Source: Ahaetulla prasina
Lineage: Eukaryota; Chordata; Lepidosauria; Squamata; Colubridae
NCBI RefSeq assembly: GCF_028640845.1
Contig: NC_080539.1
Coordinates: 107,596,554-107,660,553, forward strand
Reading direction: 5' to 3'
Length of the DNA stretch: 64,000 nt
A program made the translations under genes and the position numbers. Positions 31,766 through 44,639 of this stretch are shown one piece after another. Under the pieces are notes generated by a model. That model searched no databases and was not told the origin of the DNA. It saw only the letters and a list, made by a program, of their open reading frames with translations. The number at the start of each line of letters is the position of its first letter. Position 1 is the stretch's first letter.

Positions 31766-32771
31766 GAATATAATTCATCCTGAGAAGCCTATCATCCATC
31801 ACTGTATACCAATCTCTAACTATGTTTTTCTTGGTAAAATATAGGATTAGATTACCTATATTGTCTTCTTTCACACAGTATTAAATGATGCTTTTGTCTT
31901 TGTCACTAAAATAATTATCTGTCCCTTATATCATTGCTAGGTCTTGATAACATTGGACAACTTCTGCACCCATGTTCACTTCTGAAAAGCAATAGCTACA
32001 ATGGTTGGTTTTGGTACATCTGCATGTAGATTACCTAGCTATTTCACTGTCTAGAAATATTTTTCTACTAGATTACTGAAATAGCAAATTGTGCTGCAAT
32101 TAAACAAATTAGAATCAGTCATCATTGTTTGTTTTGTCACTGGGTTATACAAATAATACCAGGAGCTCAATAATGCTAGATAGGATTGTAAACTCTTTTA
32201 ACTTACCACACTTGTCCTGTGCTTAATGGAATTTATATACCATCTCACAGCATGGCCAAATGACTCATAGGGACGTATCTTACAAATATTATATATACAT
32301 ACTTCCTCTTCTGCCTTCTGCAGAAGACGAGTAACCAAATTAGTTTCACTATATTTTTGCTGGAATTTCTTTTTGGCATAATGGAATATTAAACATTTAA
32401 AAATAAAATAATATTTGGATCAGAAAGGACCCTGACTGGAGGATTTATAAAATACCATATCTACTGTATGTTTGTGTGTGTGCATGTGTGTATGCGTGTG
32501 TGTGCTATTTTCAGCTCTGAAACTATTTTTAAATAGTAATAACATTTTAGATAATAAAGGCTCTTTAGTGGTAGTATTCCCTATGGACAACCACCTAAAC
32601 CCCAAACTGAATTGTGTTTCATACACACAAATACTTACTATATCTGGGCCATTCTTATGCCCTCTTCTGATGCCTCCATTGTTTTGTAATTGAAGCATGC
32701 ACAGTCAGTGGTTGTACTGTTACACAGCACTTACATCTGTGTACAGTAATAGTCTCAAGTGATCCCTCAAA
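31766..32771. other. Intron sequence, one (TG)n tract
   Basis: AT-rich sequence with an imperfect TG/CATG tract at 32470-32505. Part may be further diverged Bov-B upstream of 31765, but this could not be supported. Confidence 0.55.
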
Positions 32772-32985
32772 AGCCAGTCTGATGTTGCAGTTAAGGCACC
32801 AGCCTGGAAACTGGGAAGCTGTGAGTTCTAGTCCTACCACAAGCATCAAATCAGTCACTATTCCCTCAACAGGAGAAGGAAAGCAAGGACAAATCATTTT
32901 GGAACATCTCACTAAACAAATTCCTCACTAAACATCTCACTAAACAAATTCCATGGACTAGTTTACGCAACGACCATGAGTTAAG
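32772..32985 (+). repeat. tRNA-headed SINE with Bov-B-like tail, diverged
   Basis: Head 'GTTAAGGCACCAGCCTGGAA' and 'TGTGAGTTCTAGTCC' correspond to the heads at 12727 and 40483, followed by an 'AGGAGAAGGAAAGCAAGGACAAATCATTT' type tail shared with 40483. Within it 'CTCACTAAACAAATTCC' is locally repeated (32909-32950). Confidence 0.65.
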
Positions 32986-34550
32986 ACTAATTTGAAGGTA
33001 TACATAAATACACAAAACAAACCCAAAACAAAAAATAAATTCTTCTAATATTTTTTCAGTGATTATATCCATAAACAAATAATTATTCAGTACAAGCTAT
33101 ATTGACCATTGTCAATCTTGCATATCTTTTTAATATAGTTTTTGCTTTGAGAAATATTAAAAAATTGTATATTACACTTGCCCCCTTTAAATAAAGACAA
33201 AAAATTATGGCTATTCATAAAAAATAGCGTTCAAAACAAGCATCAGTTTATCTTCTAATGTATTTACTTTGCAGTTTGTAAAATTAAAATATAATTCCTT
33301 AAGACATGTAGAATAAGGGACATGTAGAACAAGAAACTGTTATAGACAGCAAGGAAAATAGATTCCTAAAAGCCTCTGAATGAATGTCTGTTTGCAAAGA
33401 ACTTTCACTTATTCCTTAAGGCTACCAAAACTTTATTTTTTTTCCAATTGCATACCTTGTATTGCATCCAAAAACTTTTAATTTAATTTTTAATTTGATC
33501 TCTTTCAATTACCACTCATATTTATGTAGTAATGTATTCTAGCCAGCGTGGCATCTATGTGTATAATATTTGCTATAAATTCCAGTGTTTTGCTTAAATT
33601 CAGAACCCTTTAATATTCAGCATCATCCCATGATAACTTAGATTAAATGCAAATGGTGTAGCTGGAAGCAATTATTAACTTTATATTGGGATGATGAACT
33701 ATGAGTAAAAAGGCAATTACAGTACTAGGGAATAAAGAAAGATTATAAAAAAAGAAAACCAAGCACAGCATTTAAACTTGGGCTGATAGAAAGATTTACA
33801 GTACTAGAATACACCTTCCTGGTTGGTTATACAAGCGCTAACATGTGACTTAGCTCAGTAGCTCCCCTTGGCATTTGTATTTCACATTGAACAACAAGTA
33901 GCTCTGCCACTGGACTCAACAACAAAGCCAACTCAAGAACACTGGAGTGTCATGATAGGATGGCCAGATGTTAATTTTATCCATATTCAATTTCGATTGA
34001 CAGGATAGAGAAAATATGGTTGTGAGATTTTCTTGCCCCCTTTTCTTGGGGACCAAATATTAAGAATTTGTGCAACGAGCAGACTACTATTTGACATTTC
34101 ATCAGGGCAGATTTTTTCCTTTTAACTAATCTATGAAATGTCAGAAGTGTGACATGACAGAGGTGTCCTTATTTACTTTGCAGTGCATCAGCATAGTGCT
34201 CCACCTATGAAGAACAGGGTAACAATCAGGATGCACTACTGAAAAAATGCACTGAGAATTGAAGTTAAATAAGATATAGGACTGGAATTAACAGTGTCGC
34301 TTAGGAACATGAAGATTGGATACTACTTTGGTCACATAAGAAGGAAGGAAAATAGATTGAAACAAAGCTGCAATAGAGCAACTATAAGCCCCTCAAAGTC
34401 TGATCAGATAATGAGAATGCTTAACTACTTAGCCAGATATGTCACAGATCGGGCAAAAATAACTGCATCACTGAGGAAATTAGTGGGAAAAGGATATACA
34501 ATTTTGCAATGAATCATGTTAGGGAATGTTGAATTTATGTTTACTGAGAC
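32986..34550. other. Intron sequence without firm features
   Basis: AT-rich sequence. The plus open frame at 34294-34512 contains S-L-R-N-M-K and F-G-H-I-R-R-K-E-N, faintly like a LINE tail, but too short to assign. Confidence 0.5.
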
Positions 34551-34800
34551 AGAAATAAAGGGAGACTAGTATAGATCTATTTCAAGCTATACTAGTCTCC
34601 CTTTATTTCTTTGTTGGTAAACAAACACAAAAATAGTTTGTCATGAAAGCAATTGGCTGCCTGCCAAGGCTCCTGGATTGGGGCTGAAAGACAAAAGCAG
34701 AAGCAGTATGCTCTGTCCCATAGTTGGGTCAACTAGGTTGCCCTGATAGACTGGTCCCATTAGAAAAAAAACACTCCATATTAGGAAATATTTGCAGGTA
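34551..34800. repeat. Unclassified repeat with a perfect 24-bp hairpin
   Basis: 34551-34574 and 34587-34610 are exact reverse complements around a 12-nt loop. Downstream, 'GCAGTATGCTCTGTCCCATA' and 'AGGTTGCCCTG' recur at 40945-41030 in the same order after the same AAATAAAGGGAGACT, so both are copies of one family. Confidence 0.65.
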
Positions 34801-35460
34801 TTGCAAGTTCTGAAAAGTTCTATCAATACATCTACTGTATTTCAGAATAGCAGAAACATACCGCAAACCATTTGAATCCATGGTAAAGCAGTCAAACTGC
34901 AACATATAAAGGTCTACAGAAATATAACTTCTGAATTAGAAAAAGAAATAAGAATGGCAAACACACTATTTTGAACATTCTTACCAGGAAAGCACATTCA
35001 AGTAGAGTGAAAATCAAGCACATATGCTATTCAGGTACTTTCCATTAACACAACATAAAAGAAGAATAAAATACAGACACAATATAGTTGAAATAAAGCA
35101 AACATTGTTTAGGATTATAAAAACAGTTAGGTCTGAAATAAAATTTCAAGTACAGTGGAAAGCAGGATATGTACTTCAAAGAGGACAAATAATCAGTCCA
35201 AAATCATTACAATTTTGGAGCTTGGAAAACAAGTTACACCATGTACTGAAAAGATGGATACAAGATAAACGCTCTAGGGCAGGGACAGTTGCTTAGAAAG
35301 AAGCTCTCATGTTCCAAAAGTTTAAATTATCTTTAGAGTGGCTCTCCAAGCCTTAGTGATTCTTAGAAAAATACCATTAGGCCAGGAGAGAACATGACGA
35401 CTTCTGTATTCACATGAGAACAAATCGTTGTTGCAGCTATCATCTATAATAATATTTTAA
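34801..35460. other. Intron sequence without recognised features
   Basis: AT-rich. The plus open frame at 35024-35296 shows no recognisable domain. Confidence 0.55.
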
Positions 35461-35812
35461 GGTAAAGGTTCCCCTCACACATATGTGCTAGTCGATCCCA
35501 ACTCTAGGAGGCAGTGCTCATCTCCGTTTCAAAGCCGAAGAGCCAGCGCTGTCCAAAGACGTTTCCATGGTCATGTAGCTGGCATGACTCAATGCCAAAG
35601 ACGCACGGAATGCTGTTACCTTCCCACCAAAGGTGGTCCCTATTTTTCTACTTGCATTTTTTATGTGCTTTCGAACTGCTAGGTTGGCAGAAGCTGGGAC
35701 AAGTAATGGGAGCTCACCCCATTATGCGGCACTAGGGATTTGAACCACTGAACTGCTGACCTTTCAATCGACACACTCAGCATCTTAGCCACTGAGCCAC
35801 CACATCCCTTTA
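35461..35812 (-). repeat. Sauria SINE, full length
   Basis: Antisense copy of the element at 15676: starts with the Bov-B-like tail 'TAAAGGTTCCCCTCACACAT', 'ATATGTGCTAGTCG', and ends with the head 'CACTGAGCCACCACATCCC'. Confidence 0.95.
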
Positions 35813-36220
35813 ATAATATTTTATGGCTAGACAATTTTAACCAGGAGAAACATAGTTGGCAAGTTTACTGAATCAGCTATGACAATTATATATAATCAGA
35901 AGCCAAATTTTGATAAAATTGGCCATGACAGAAATTTAAATATATATTCCACAGACCAAAGGCTCTGGATCAACTGGGAGGCAATTATACCAAATGCTTC
36001 TTAACAGTGTTTGCTTACTGCAGCCAGATAAAAATGCCTCCATTATATATCCGTACACCTTAACCCTAATCTGGCTGAAGGAAAGTGGTTGGGCCTTTGT
36101 CAAGAACTTTTTTTTTTAAAAAATGGAAGTTAGCTGAGTCAGCACAAGACCACAAACACATAGGCAACATGGGGAAAAGTGCTTGAAGGTACCTGTACAG
36201 TGACACATATATATCCTGGG

Positions 36221-36357
36221 CAGTGGTGGGATTCAAATAATTTAATAACCAGTTCTCTGTTCTAATGATTTCTTCCAACAACCAATTCACCAAACTGCTC
36301 AGAAAGTTAACAACCGGTTCTCCCGAACTGATGTGAACTGGCTGAATTCCACCACTG
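36221..36357. mobile_element. Short hAT-type MITE (137 bp)
   Basis: Termini CAGTGGTGGGATTCAAATAA and CTGAATTCCACCACTG; flanks ATCCTGGG and ATCCTGAG (7 of 8). Same subfamily as 44992-45127, sharing 'TAATGATTTCTTC' and 'AAACTGCTCAGAAAGTTAAC'. Confidence 0.88.
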
Positions 36358-36783
36358 ATCCTGAGCAGACATAAAAAGAGGCAGGAAAAAACTGGGGTAG
36401 TACTACAGAACATGATGTTCCTGGAGAACATGTCTCCTGATAAATGTATATAAACTAGACCCTGCAAGTCCAGAGAAACTGGAACTGGTACAAGGAAGAA
36501 GACCAGGAAGAAAATCCTGAGTGGTTCATGAACATGAGGAGAGACCAGGAGAATGGACTGTGTCATGTTTAAGGAGTTTCAGATACTGGACACTGGGACT
36601 GAATGAGTTAAGGCTTTGATCTTGGCTGCAAGATAGCCAAGAGAACTCACAGGCATTCATTCCATTACCAACCATTGAGATAAGGAAGGAAAAAGAAGTC
36701 AAAATACATCACAAGCAAAAGGAAAGGCAAGAGATTTGAGAGACTGAAATATACATACACAAATGGTTTTGTAAATTATATTT

Positions 36784-36817
<34 letters not shown>

Positions 36818-38089
36818 TGTGCTATCTCACACCACTACATTTGTATAAATATCTTAGTGTTAAGAATAAACTCCTTCACTGTTTAAGTGCTGTCCGTGTG
36901 TGTGTGTGTGTGTGTGTGTGTATCAGTTCCTATTACAGCCCACTCTCCAACATGCATATACATATATATGTACTTATATGTGCTTCTTTTGATGATTTAT
37001 GTTTATATAGGATGTTGGAGGACCTTGGAATAGGTAATTTATGGTTTTTCTACAAAAGTACAGTATTGTAAAGTACTTTATCTAGCAGGCCTTCGGCAGT
37101 AATAAAACATTATCTGCCTTCTCAATAGATAATGACATCTGGCTGGCATTTAAGCTTAGAGCTAAGTTGAATCAGGCCTGGACTGTCTTTGGATTCAGGA
37201 ATGTCAGAGCTGTAAGCTAGACGGAGAAACAGAAACAGTCTCCCAGGATAAGTCAATGGCAAGTTACTTCCTTATTCCTGCCAAGAATAACATGGATGTT
37301 GTCAATCCACTTTTTAAAAAAAAATATCATGAAAAAGTTGCTGGGGGAAGAAAAAGCAAAGCTTTTACTTAATTTATATGAGCTTTTTGAGGTATAAAAA
37401 CGTCCTCATTAGCTCAGTGTAAGTTGGCCATTAGCCTGTAATGCTAATGTTGGCCATTATTTCACTCTAATTTAATATCTGTGATAGGTTTCTTTTACGT
37501 TCTTCATTCTATTCCAGGTTTTCTGGAGTTAAAACATTAGATTTTAGACAGATATTAAACATTAAACGTTAGATTCAAAAATACCTTATTTATCTAAATG
37601 AATGAGCAAGCATTACTTATACGAAGATAACACTGGTAAATTCAGTATTCATTTGCCTCTATCTTTTAATTGCTGGTTTGAGCTATTAATCATGAGAATG
37701 ATCTAAGGATGTTATGTTGTTGCCTCTTTCCTAAGAAATTTAAGTTACAGCTGGGACTGACAAAGAGGGAGAGATCCAGGTCACGGGCACACACCTAATT
37801 TAGGTGGAGACTAAGGCCTCAGTCAGACTGATAGCAGCTCCCAAGGGGGAGAAAAAAACAACCAAGCTCTCTCTGAAATCCATCCAGGTCTCTTCGAAAT
37901 CTATCATGTATTGATTTCATAGTTCTAACATCCCAGGGGTGAGGGAAATTGTACTAATTAGACAAAAGCCAACTAGAGAGGGATTTGATGATGCAAAAAG
38001 ATGACAATAAAGTTTTCATCTTCAGACTTTACCTTCATAACTGCCTTAAGACAAAATCAAGATTTAATTTTTGATTACCCATATTTGTT
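36358..38089. other. Intron sequence with (AC)n and (TG)n tracts
   Basis: Contains (AC)n at 36786-36816 and (TG)n at 36894-36921, complementary tracts about 80 bp apart. No gene or transposon is recognised. Confidence 0.65.
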
Positions 38090-39300
38090 GGTCCCTTGTT
38101 ATCCTGGCTCAAATCCATAGCTGCCATGGTGGCCATTTCCTCTGAGCTGCTCCAGATTCTTAATCACACAAGGACAGTTTATGGTTTCCAAGGACAATTG
38201 GTTTTGGAGACTCTTTTGCCAACCTGGCAACAGCATCAAACAGCTCAGTTAGAGATGCCACTCAGCATCAGGGAGGTTGGTACAGCAGCAACAAACTCCA
38301 TTTCTCCACAGAATCCAACTACAGGATTGTATGGCATTATTTACATTTCTCCACTTGAGGCAGCCTGATGACTTGCACTGTGCCAGAAGAAGCCATTGCC
38401 TATTCTCCAAGGAGTCAGAGGAACTGAAGATTGAGATGGTTTCCAGACAGTACCTTAATGGCATCATCTCTTAGATCTGGGATCAAGAGCATTCTGGCCA
38501 TATGTGACTCTGTATTGACTGATCAACTTGTCTAGAAGCTTCAGGCAGGTGTTGCACATGAATGGAGAATGCATCAAATCCTGAGGCACCACACAATAGA
38601 GGGCCCTAACATTCAGTCTCTTCACCCGTACCAGCCTTGACAGGATCCACTTTCTCAGAAAGGAATGATAGCATCATAACATGGGAGCACATGTTAGAAA
38701 TAACGACACCCTTGACAATCCTGACTGACTTCAGTCTTTCAGCTTTTTTAACTGTTTCCTTGTTTTCTTAGAAGTTTCACTTTTCGTAAACAGATGTGGA
38801 CCTTGCTGACAGTTTCCAAATGTAATAGCATTATGCTTCTCATTCCTTTTGCTTCTACAATATTTCTACCTCATACTAGACTATAGTCACTACTAAATCT
38901 AGGATTTCCTCCTCTCTTGTCTGTTGCAAAAACTTTGAACTGTTCTAAGACCCAAGTGCTTTAACTGTTTATAAACTTGGCTTATGTATTGTGACCTGGA
39001 CATAAAAGTACTTAGACTTTGTGGAGAAGAAGAAATATTGTCAATATGTTTCTCACCAAGGTGAAGAGGCAACGAATTTCCATTAGAGGAAAGTGCTTCT
39101 TGTTGTTTCAAAGACTTGATTGGCAATCCCAATAGCTGGAAGATATTTCTTGGAATTTGCTTCACACCTGCAGACTCCTGTTTCAGTTAGATTTGCTGCA
39201 GCAGGCAGCAGGGAATGGAAACAATAGAAGCTTGCTTCATAGCCCCGTAACTTCAAGGGATATGTCATTCAAAACATTATCAAATTTAAGACCTACAGAA
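38090..39300. other. GC-richer unclassified stretch with short open frames
   Basis: Open frames of 60-90 codons occur on both strands (38096-38368 +, 38899-39165 -, 39083-39268 -), with Q/L/S-rich translations. The stretch is less AT-rich than its neighbours and may be an old retroelement. No diagnostic motif was identified. Confidence 0.35.
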
Positions 39301-39493
39301 AGCTTCACAAAGCCCTAGACAGCAACTTTTCTTTATATCTTCCACACATCTTCATGTATAAGGACAAATAACTGCAGCAGGAAGATTCTTCTAGCTATGG
39401 AGGTTCTAGTTTCCTAGAAAATTGGGATTCCAAAATCTCAGGACCGTTTTGTATTTAGAGATGGTTACCTACTGTTGTCTTTTACATCTAGAT

Positions 39494-39600
39494 CAGGGGT
39501 GTCCAACTTTGGCAACTTTAAGTCTTGTGAACTTCAACTCTGAGAATTCCCCAGCCAGCTATGCATTCTTTGTGACTCTTCCCATTCTCAGATATTTTTT
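39494..39600. mobile_element. hAT MITE left-end fragment
   Basis: CAGGGGTGTCCAACTTTGGC and 'CAACTTTAAGTCTTGTG' match the left half of the MITEs at 7441 and 55707. The right terminus is missing. Confidence 0.65.
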
Positions 39601-40482
39601 TTAATATTTGAAGAGGGATAAAATGTAGAACATATTTGGCTGCAATATACATTTGAAATGAAAGAAAAAAAATCTTAGATATGGATAGGCCTACCAAATG
39701 TTAAAGGATTAACATGCACTTGTCTTTCTGCTATTCATTTTCCTTATAATTTCCCAGGAATAAGAAAAGTAAACTAATCACAAATTACTAAGCATATAAA
39801 ATCAGATGTTTATTTTGGAATCAATAAGTTAAGTGGTTTAAATGAGCAGAGGCACTATTCCCAGCCTGGCACACGTGATGTAAATTAATATTGTAACAGT
39901 AAACATGAAGAATGTAAATACTATCCTGTTCTGTAAGAAAATATATCTTAAAATAGAAAATGTTGTTCCAAAGATATTACTGTAGCTGTGATGGAATCTG
40001 CAAAGACAAAAAAATACATCATGTAATTTTATACATAAGAACTTATGCTATGGGAGAGCTAAATGTGTAACTGATTTTCAACCCTTATAGGAAGAATATT
40101 TTCCTTTTCTTTTCTTGTCCCTAATTTAATAATCTGACTTATTTTAGGTAAAAAAATTTGCAAAATTAATACTAGGACTTCTGGGGTATATTTTTAATAG
40201 CTTCTGCAAAGAAAATCCAGATTATTTTTTTCCATCTCCGCTAGCAGTAATGAATGAAAAGAATCTAAGAGCTGCAATGAATGCAGCAAACGTATTATTC
40301 AGTTTACATCACTGCTCTAAATACATACATACTCATCTTTATTCATTTTTCTTCTTCTTGGAAGTAATGTACTCTAGATCAATAGCATCTGTGTCTTTAT
40401 TGTGATAAAACCAGAGTTATGTGACATATTAAATGCAAGGAATATTTTTAAGGCGAATTTTGATAGACCTATGTCTGCTTTG
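39601..40482. other. Intron sequence without recognised features
   Basis: AT-rich; nothing supported. Confidence 0.6.
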
Positions 40483-40672
40483 ACAGCCAGTTTGGTGCAA
40501 TGGCAAAGGCATCAGGCTAGAAACCTGGAGACTGTGAATTCTACTCCTGACTTAGGCACAGAATGATATTGAGCCAGTCATTCTCTCAGTCCTAGGAAGG
40601 AGGCAATGGCAAACCATTTCTGGAAAAAAAAAACTTGCTAAAAAACTGCAGGTTTTTGTCCAGGCAGTCTCT
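40483..40672 (+). repeat. tRNA-headed SINE with Bov-B-like tail
   Basis: Head CCAGTTTGGTGCAATGGC ... CTACTCCTGACTTAGGC and tail 'GGAAGGAGGCAATGGCAAAC', 'CTTGCTAAAAAACTGCAGG'. The tail is the Bov-B-type 3' end borrowed by several squamate SINEs. Confidence 0.82.
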
Positions 40673-40677
40673 GACAG

Positions 40678-40832
40678 TAACAGTAGAGTTGCAAGGGACC
40701 TTGGAGGTCATCTAGTCCAACTCCCTGCTCACACAAAAGACCTGTACTAGGGATTTGAACCACTGAACTGCCGACCTTTCTGATGAACAAGCTCAGTGTC
40801 TTAGCCACTTAGCCACCTAGTCAGGCTATCAG
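40678..40832 (-). repeat. CR1 tail fragment followed by Sauria SINE head fragment
   Basis: 40678-40738 contains 'GCAAGGGACCTTGGAGGTCA' and 'TAGTCCAACTCCC', the CR1 end. 40745-40832 contains 'AGGGATTTGAACCACTGAAC' and 'CTTAGCCAC', the antisense head of a Sauria SINE as at 35722-35800. Confidence 0.7.
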
Positions 40833-40944
40833 ATACAACTAAACAAAGAGAAAAGAAGAGGCCTGCTTTATAAGGTACACCATATATAACATATTTCTGC
40901 ATTCAGTAATCTGTATGTGTGACTGAATTTATATTTTACCGACA

Positions 40945-41030
40945 AAGAAATAAAGGGAGACTGCTCCATCCAAGCAGTATGCTCTGTCCCATATTTGGGT
41001 AGACCAGGTTGCCCTGGTAAAAAAAAACAC
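40945..41030. repeat. Second copy of the unclassified repeat at 34551-34800
   Basis: It shares GAAATAAAGGGAGACT, 'AAGCAGTATGCTCTGTCCC', 'AGGTTGCCCTG' and a closing A-rich run with 34551-34800 but is much shorter, lacking the hairpin's right arm and about 80 bp between. Confidence 0.6.
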
Positions 41031-41842
41031 ACGCTTATATGTGTGACTATTTATTCAATTCACATGATAGGCTAGATTTTTTTTAAAGCAAAAAGCAAGA
41101 CTAATGTTATCGTTCCTGAAGTTCCTTATGGCCAATGACTGCAGCTCAAGGGCACTCAACTGAACATAACTCCAATCTTAAAAACAAACACACCAAAAAG
41201 CCTTTCATTACTACATTGTTTTTTATTACCGCCTTGGATGTGCGTGATTAATTTGGCTTAATGCATTAAGAACATAATCTTCTGCATTCTATATTACTTG
41301 CTAAAAATTAAAGATGCCCTGGGTTCAAAGCTCAAAGGCCTTCTCCAAAGACTCAAGACCTAAGAGAAGCTATTAAACCCTGATCCCTCATTGAATGGCT
41401 AGCAAGTCATTTTCCTATTGCTCAATAAGATCACATTCTACCTTTATTTCCCTGGCTATCTATGACCACGCTACTCTCAGCAATCTTCAATCTGTTTGAC
41501 CCCTAAACCTCAGATATCTGTGTTTTGCCCCATTAACAGAGGGCAAATTACATGTCCGTCTCCCCTAAACTCCATATTTTATTCCTGTATATTCTCTTTT
41601 ATTAGGCTGCATTTGCAAGGAAAATACACTATAAATTGTACAACAGATATTTCTATAGTTAGAAAATTGCATGGCATAGATATGTGTCTCCCAATAACTC
41701 TCTTCTTAAAGCACAGCCAGGTGCCAAGGAAATTGTCTCTTCTATATTAACAAAGATTTTAAAGCCAACAGTATTTTTAACTCTGTAATTGCCAGGATTT
41801 ACATAAATGGAACAAAGATGCTTTTTAATGTTAGCATAATTG
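41031..41842. other. Intron sequence without recognised features
   Basis: AT-rich; the open frame at 41496-41750 has no domain. Confidence 0.55.
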
Positions 41843-42021
41843 CTACCAACCTGCCTTCCATTGAGGACTTGTATACTGCATGAATCAAGAAGAGGGCCGT
41901 GAAAATATTTACAGATCCCTCACATCCTGGACATAAACTGTTTCAACTCCTACCCTCAAAACGACGCTATAAAGCACTGCACACCAGAACAACTAGACAC
42001 AAGAACAGTTTTTTCCCGAAG
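41843..42021 (+). mobile_element. CR1/L3-type LINE internal fragment
   Basis: It matches the ORF2 end seen at 17835-18020 (ATTGCTACCAACCTGC ... GAAGAGGGCCGTGAAAATAT ... CAGTTTTTTCCCGAAGG) and then stops before the 3' UTR. It lacks both the tail and the ATTCT tract, so its 3' end was lost after insertion. Confidence 0.85.
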
Positions 42022-42335
42022 GAAAAAATATATTTGGACTGAAATTTCCAGCACATTCATGCATGAAGCAGGACATGGAGTAATGTAATATTTTACTAAT
42101 ATTAACTGAATGTCCCTCAGTGAAATGCATGTAACATTAAACCCTATTTTTCTCCTATACTCTCCTCCTGAGAGTAAAACCTACCTTGTTCACACAATCT
42201 TATTTTACAACAGACAATGCATATTTCAACTGCTTGTTGAAAGCAGTTTTCAACAAGGCCTTGCCATTATATGGGATAGGGTTTGGAAATCAACAGGCAA
42301 TATAAAACCCCAACAAATTTGAGGGTGTTTGTAAC
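42022..42335. other. Short unique intron stretch
   Basis: Nothing recognised. Confidence 0.55.
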
Positions 42336-42587
42336 CAGAAGTGAAATCCAATTTTTTTTCTACCGGTTCTGTGGGCGTGGTTTGGTGGGTGTGGTGTGGC
42401 TTGGTGGGTGTGGCAGGGGAAAGATACTGCCAAATCTCCATTCCCACCCCACTCTGGGGCCAGCCAGAGCTGGTATTTGCTGGTTCTCTGAACTACTCAA
42501 CATTTCCGCTACCGGTTCTCCGAACAGCTCAACATTTCTGCTACCGGTTCTCCAGAACCTGTCAGAACCTGTTGGATTTCACCCCTG
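42336..42587 (-). mobile_element. hAT-type MITE, 'ACCGGTAG' family, complete
   Basis: Termini CAGAAGTGAAATCC and GGATTTCACCCCTG, with exact 8-bp flanks TTTGTAAC at 42328-42335 and 42588-42595. Confidence 0.92.
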
Positions 42588-42616
42588 TTTGTAACCCCTT
42601 ATCCATAACACATATA

Positions 42617-43237
42617 CAGGTAGTCCTCGACCTATAACAGTTCATTTAGTGATTATTTAAAGTTACAACTGCACTGAAAAAAGTGACTTATGACCATTTT
42701 TCACACTTACGACCATTGCTGTATGCCCATAATCATGTGATCAAAATTTGGATGCTTGACATCCAATTTTTGATCACGTGACTCATATTTTATGACACTT
42801 GCAATGTCCTGGGGTCATGTGATCACTTATAAGCAAAGTCAATGGGGAATCCAGATTCACTTACGTAACAACTGAAGTGTTACGAGCAGTAGCAGTAGCA
42901 CTTAGACTTATATACCTCTTTACAGTGCTTTACAGCCTTCACTAAGCAGTTTACAGAGTCAGCACATTGCCCCCAACAATCTGGGTCCTCATTTTACCCA
43001 CCTCGGAAGGATGGAAGGCTGAGTCAACCATCAGCCTGGTGAGATTTGAACTGCTGAATTGCAGTCAGCTGGCAATCAGCAGAAGTAGCCTGCAGTCACG
43101 CACTCTAACCACTGTGCCACTGTGGCTCTAACTACCATGGTTACTAACTTAACAACTGCAGCAATTCACTTAACAAATGTTTCACTTAGCAACAAAAAAA
43201 TTGGACTCAATTATGGTCGTAAGCCAAGGACTACCTG
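42617..43237. mobile_element. Tc1/mariner-like palindromic MITE, interrupted by a SINE
   Basis: Termini CAGGTAGTCCTCGACCTATA and GCCAAGGACTACCTG. The left flank is TA; the right is TG (one change). The interior is interrupted by the SINE at 42890-43130. Confidence 0.85.
42890..43130 (-). repeat. tRNA-derived SINE (type A) inside a MITE
   Basis: Antisense tail 'AGCAGTAGCACTTAGACTTA' to antisense head 'TCTAACCACTGTGCCAC'. It splits the mariner-like MITE and is therefore younger than it. Confidence 0.88.
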
Positions 43238-44491
43238 TGCTTTAGGTAGCTGGTTTTTGTATTTTTCTGCTCTGAGCAGTGCCTTGTTTCCTAAAAATTT
43301 GCATCAGCAGCCAGTTGACAACATTAACAACTATGAGGGACCATGCAAGAAAACTATTAACTTATTTAATTTCTGTAATAATTCCATTTAACTTTACATC
43401 TATTCCATGACACAGTAAAGATAGCAAACAGCAATTTATTAATGTTCACAGCAGCAATTAATATACCTTCCTGCTGTTTTCTGTATTTGTATACCATATG
43501 CAGATATATTTTTGGCTTAGTAGTTCATAATATGCTACAAAGTGAAATTTCTAAGATATATTATAGTTCTTAATTTTCCCAAACAACTTGATAATAATAT
43601 GCAACCAAGAGAAATGTCTAAGATATATTATAGTTCCTAATTTTCCCAAACTACTTGATTGCAGTCCATCCAAAGTATGGCTCATTTTAATTAATTCACT
43701 TAAATAATCTACTTTATTTGCAGAGTTCTATTCACTACTCATTTGTTAGAAACCTAACAAACTCCAACAACTTAGCATTCAAAACATTAACAATCCAAAT
43801 GACGTTTACCGGATGACTAGATGACCTTGGACAGATATTATCTTCCAGTTCAGTCTGCTTCACAGGACTGTTACAAGGATAAAAAGGAAAAGACCACGTA
43901 GGCTGTTGTAGATTTCTTGAGAAAAGGGTCCCATATAAACAACAATTGCACTAGATGTACTTGAGAACCAGATTACAAATTGAAGTAGGATAATTTATTT
44001 GTATCTCTCTATAGCAGAACGGATGGACTTTTTAACCTTTCCTGACTCTACGTAGATTCAATCTATTTTGTGGTGTTTTCTTACTGTATTTCTAGCTGAC
44101 CTAGCCCAAACAATTAATTTATTTTATGGGAAAGATCAGTGAGTTACTTCCTTATACTTCTGCCCTAGCTACCACTAATCATCACTGCCACAACCAAGAA
44201 GAGGTAAAACCATCTTCTTAAATTTCCACTCATCCTGGGTGGAAAAAAATTGCTCTATCTGCTCCTCTGCTATTTTAGAATAGAAATTCTATATTTTATT
44301 CTTCTGAGTCCACAGCTTACCAACATTTCTTTCCCCAGTCTGCCAAAAGGACCTGTTCTGAAGCTTTAAGGATTTAGGATTCAGCATTATTTTACCTGCT
44401 ATTGTTACATATGAATTGATAGGTAACAACCAAATATTTGTACTGAATATTTAAGGAAAATATTTAAGTAAGATGCCTAATAATATGCCTG
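43238..44491. other. Intron sequence with a local direct repeat
   Basis: Unique-looking except that 'AAATTTCTAAGATATATTATAG' (about 43546-43566) recurs about 65 bp downstream (43612-43633), together with the following TTAATTTTCCCAAA. No gene is recognised. Confidence 0.55.
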
Positions 44492-44548
44492 AATAGATGA
44501 TAGATAGATAGGTAGGTAGATAGGTAGGTAGGTAGGTAGGTAGGTAGG

Positions 44549-44630
<82 letters not shown>

Positions 44631-44632
44631 TA
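44492..44632. repeat. (GATA)n / (GGTA)n microsatellite
   Basis: About 35 tetramers; the first part mixes GGTA with GATA and the rest is pure GATA. It directly precedes the CR1/L3 3' end at 44640. Confidence 0.97.
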
Positions 44633-44639
44633 ATACAGA

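Noticed and set aside
36066..36566. 166-codon minus-strand frame considered as a gene or laminin exon
   Set aside because: Hydrophobic low-complexity translation without domain, and it runs straight through the MITE at 36221-36357.
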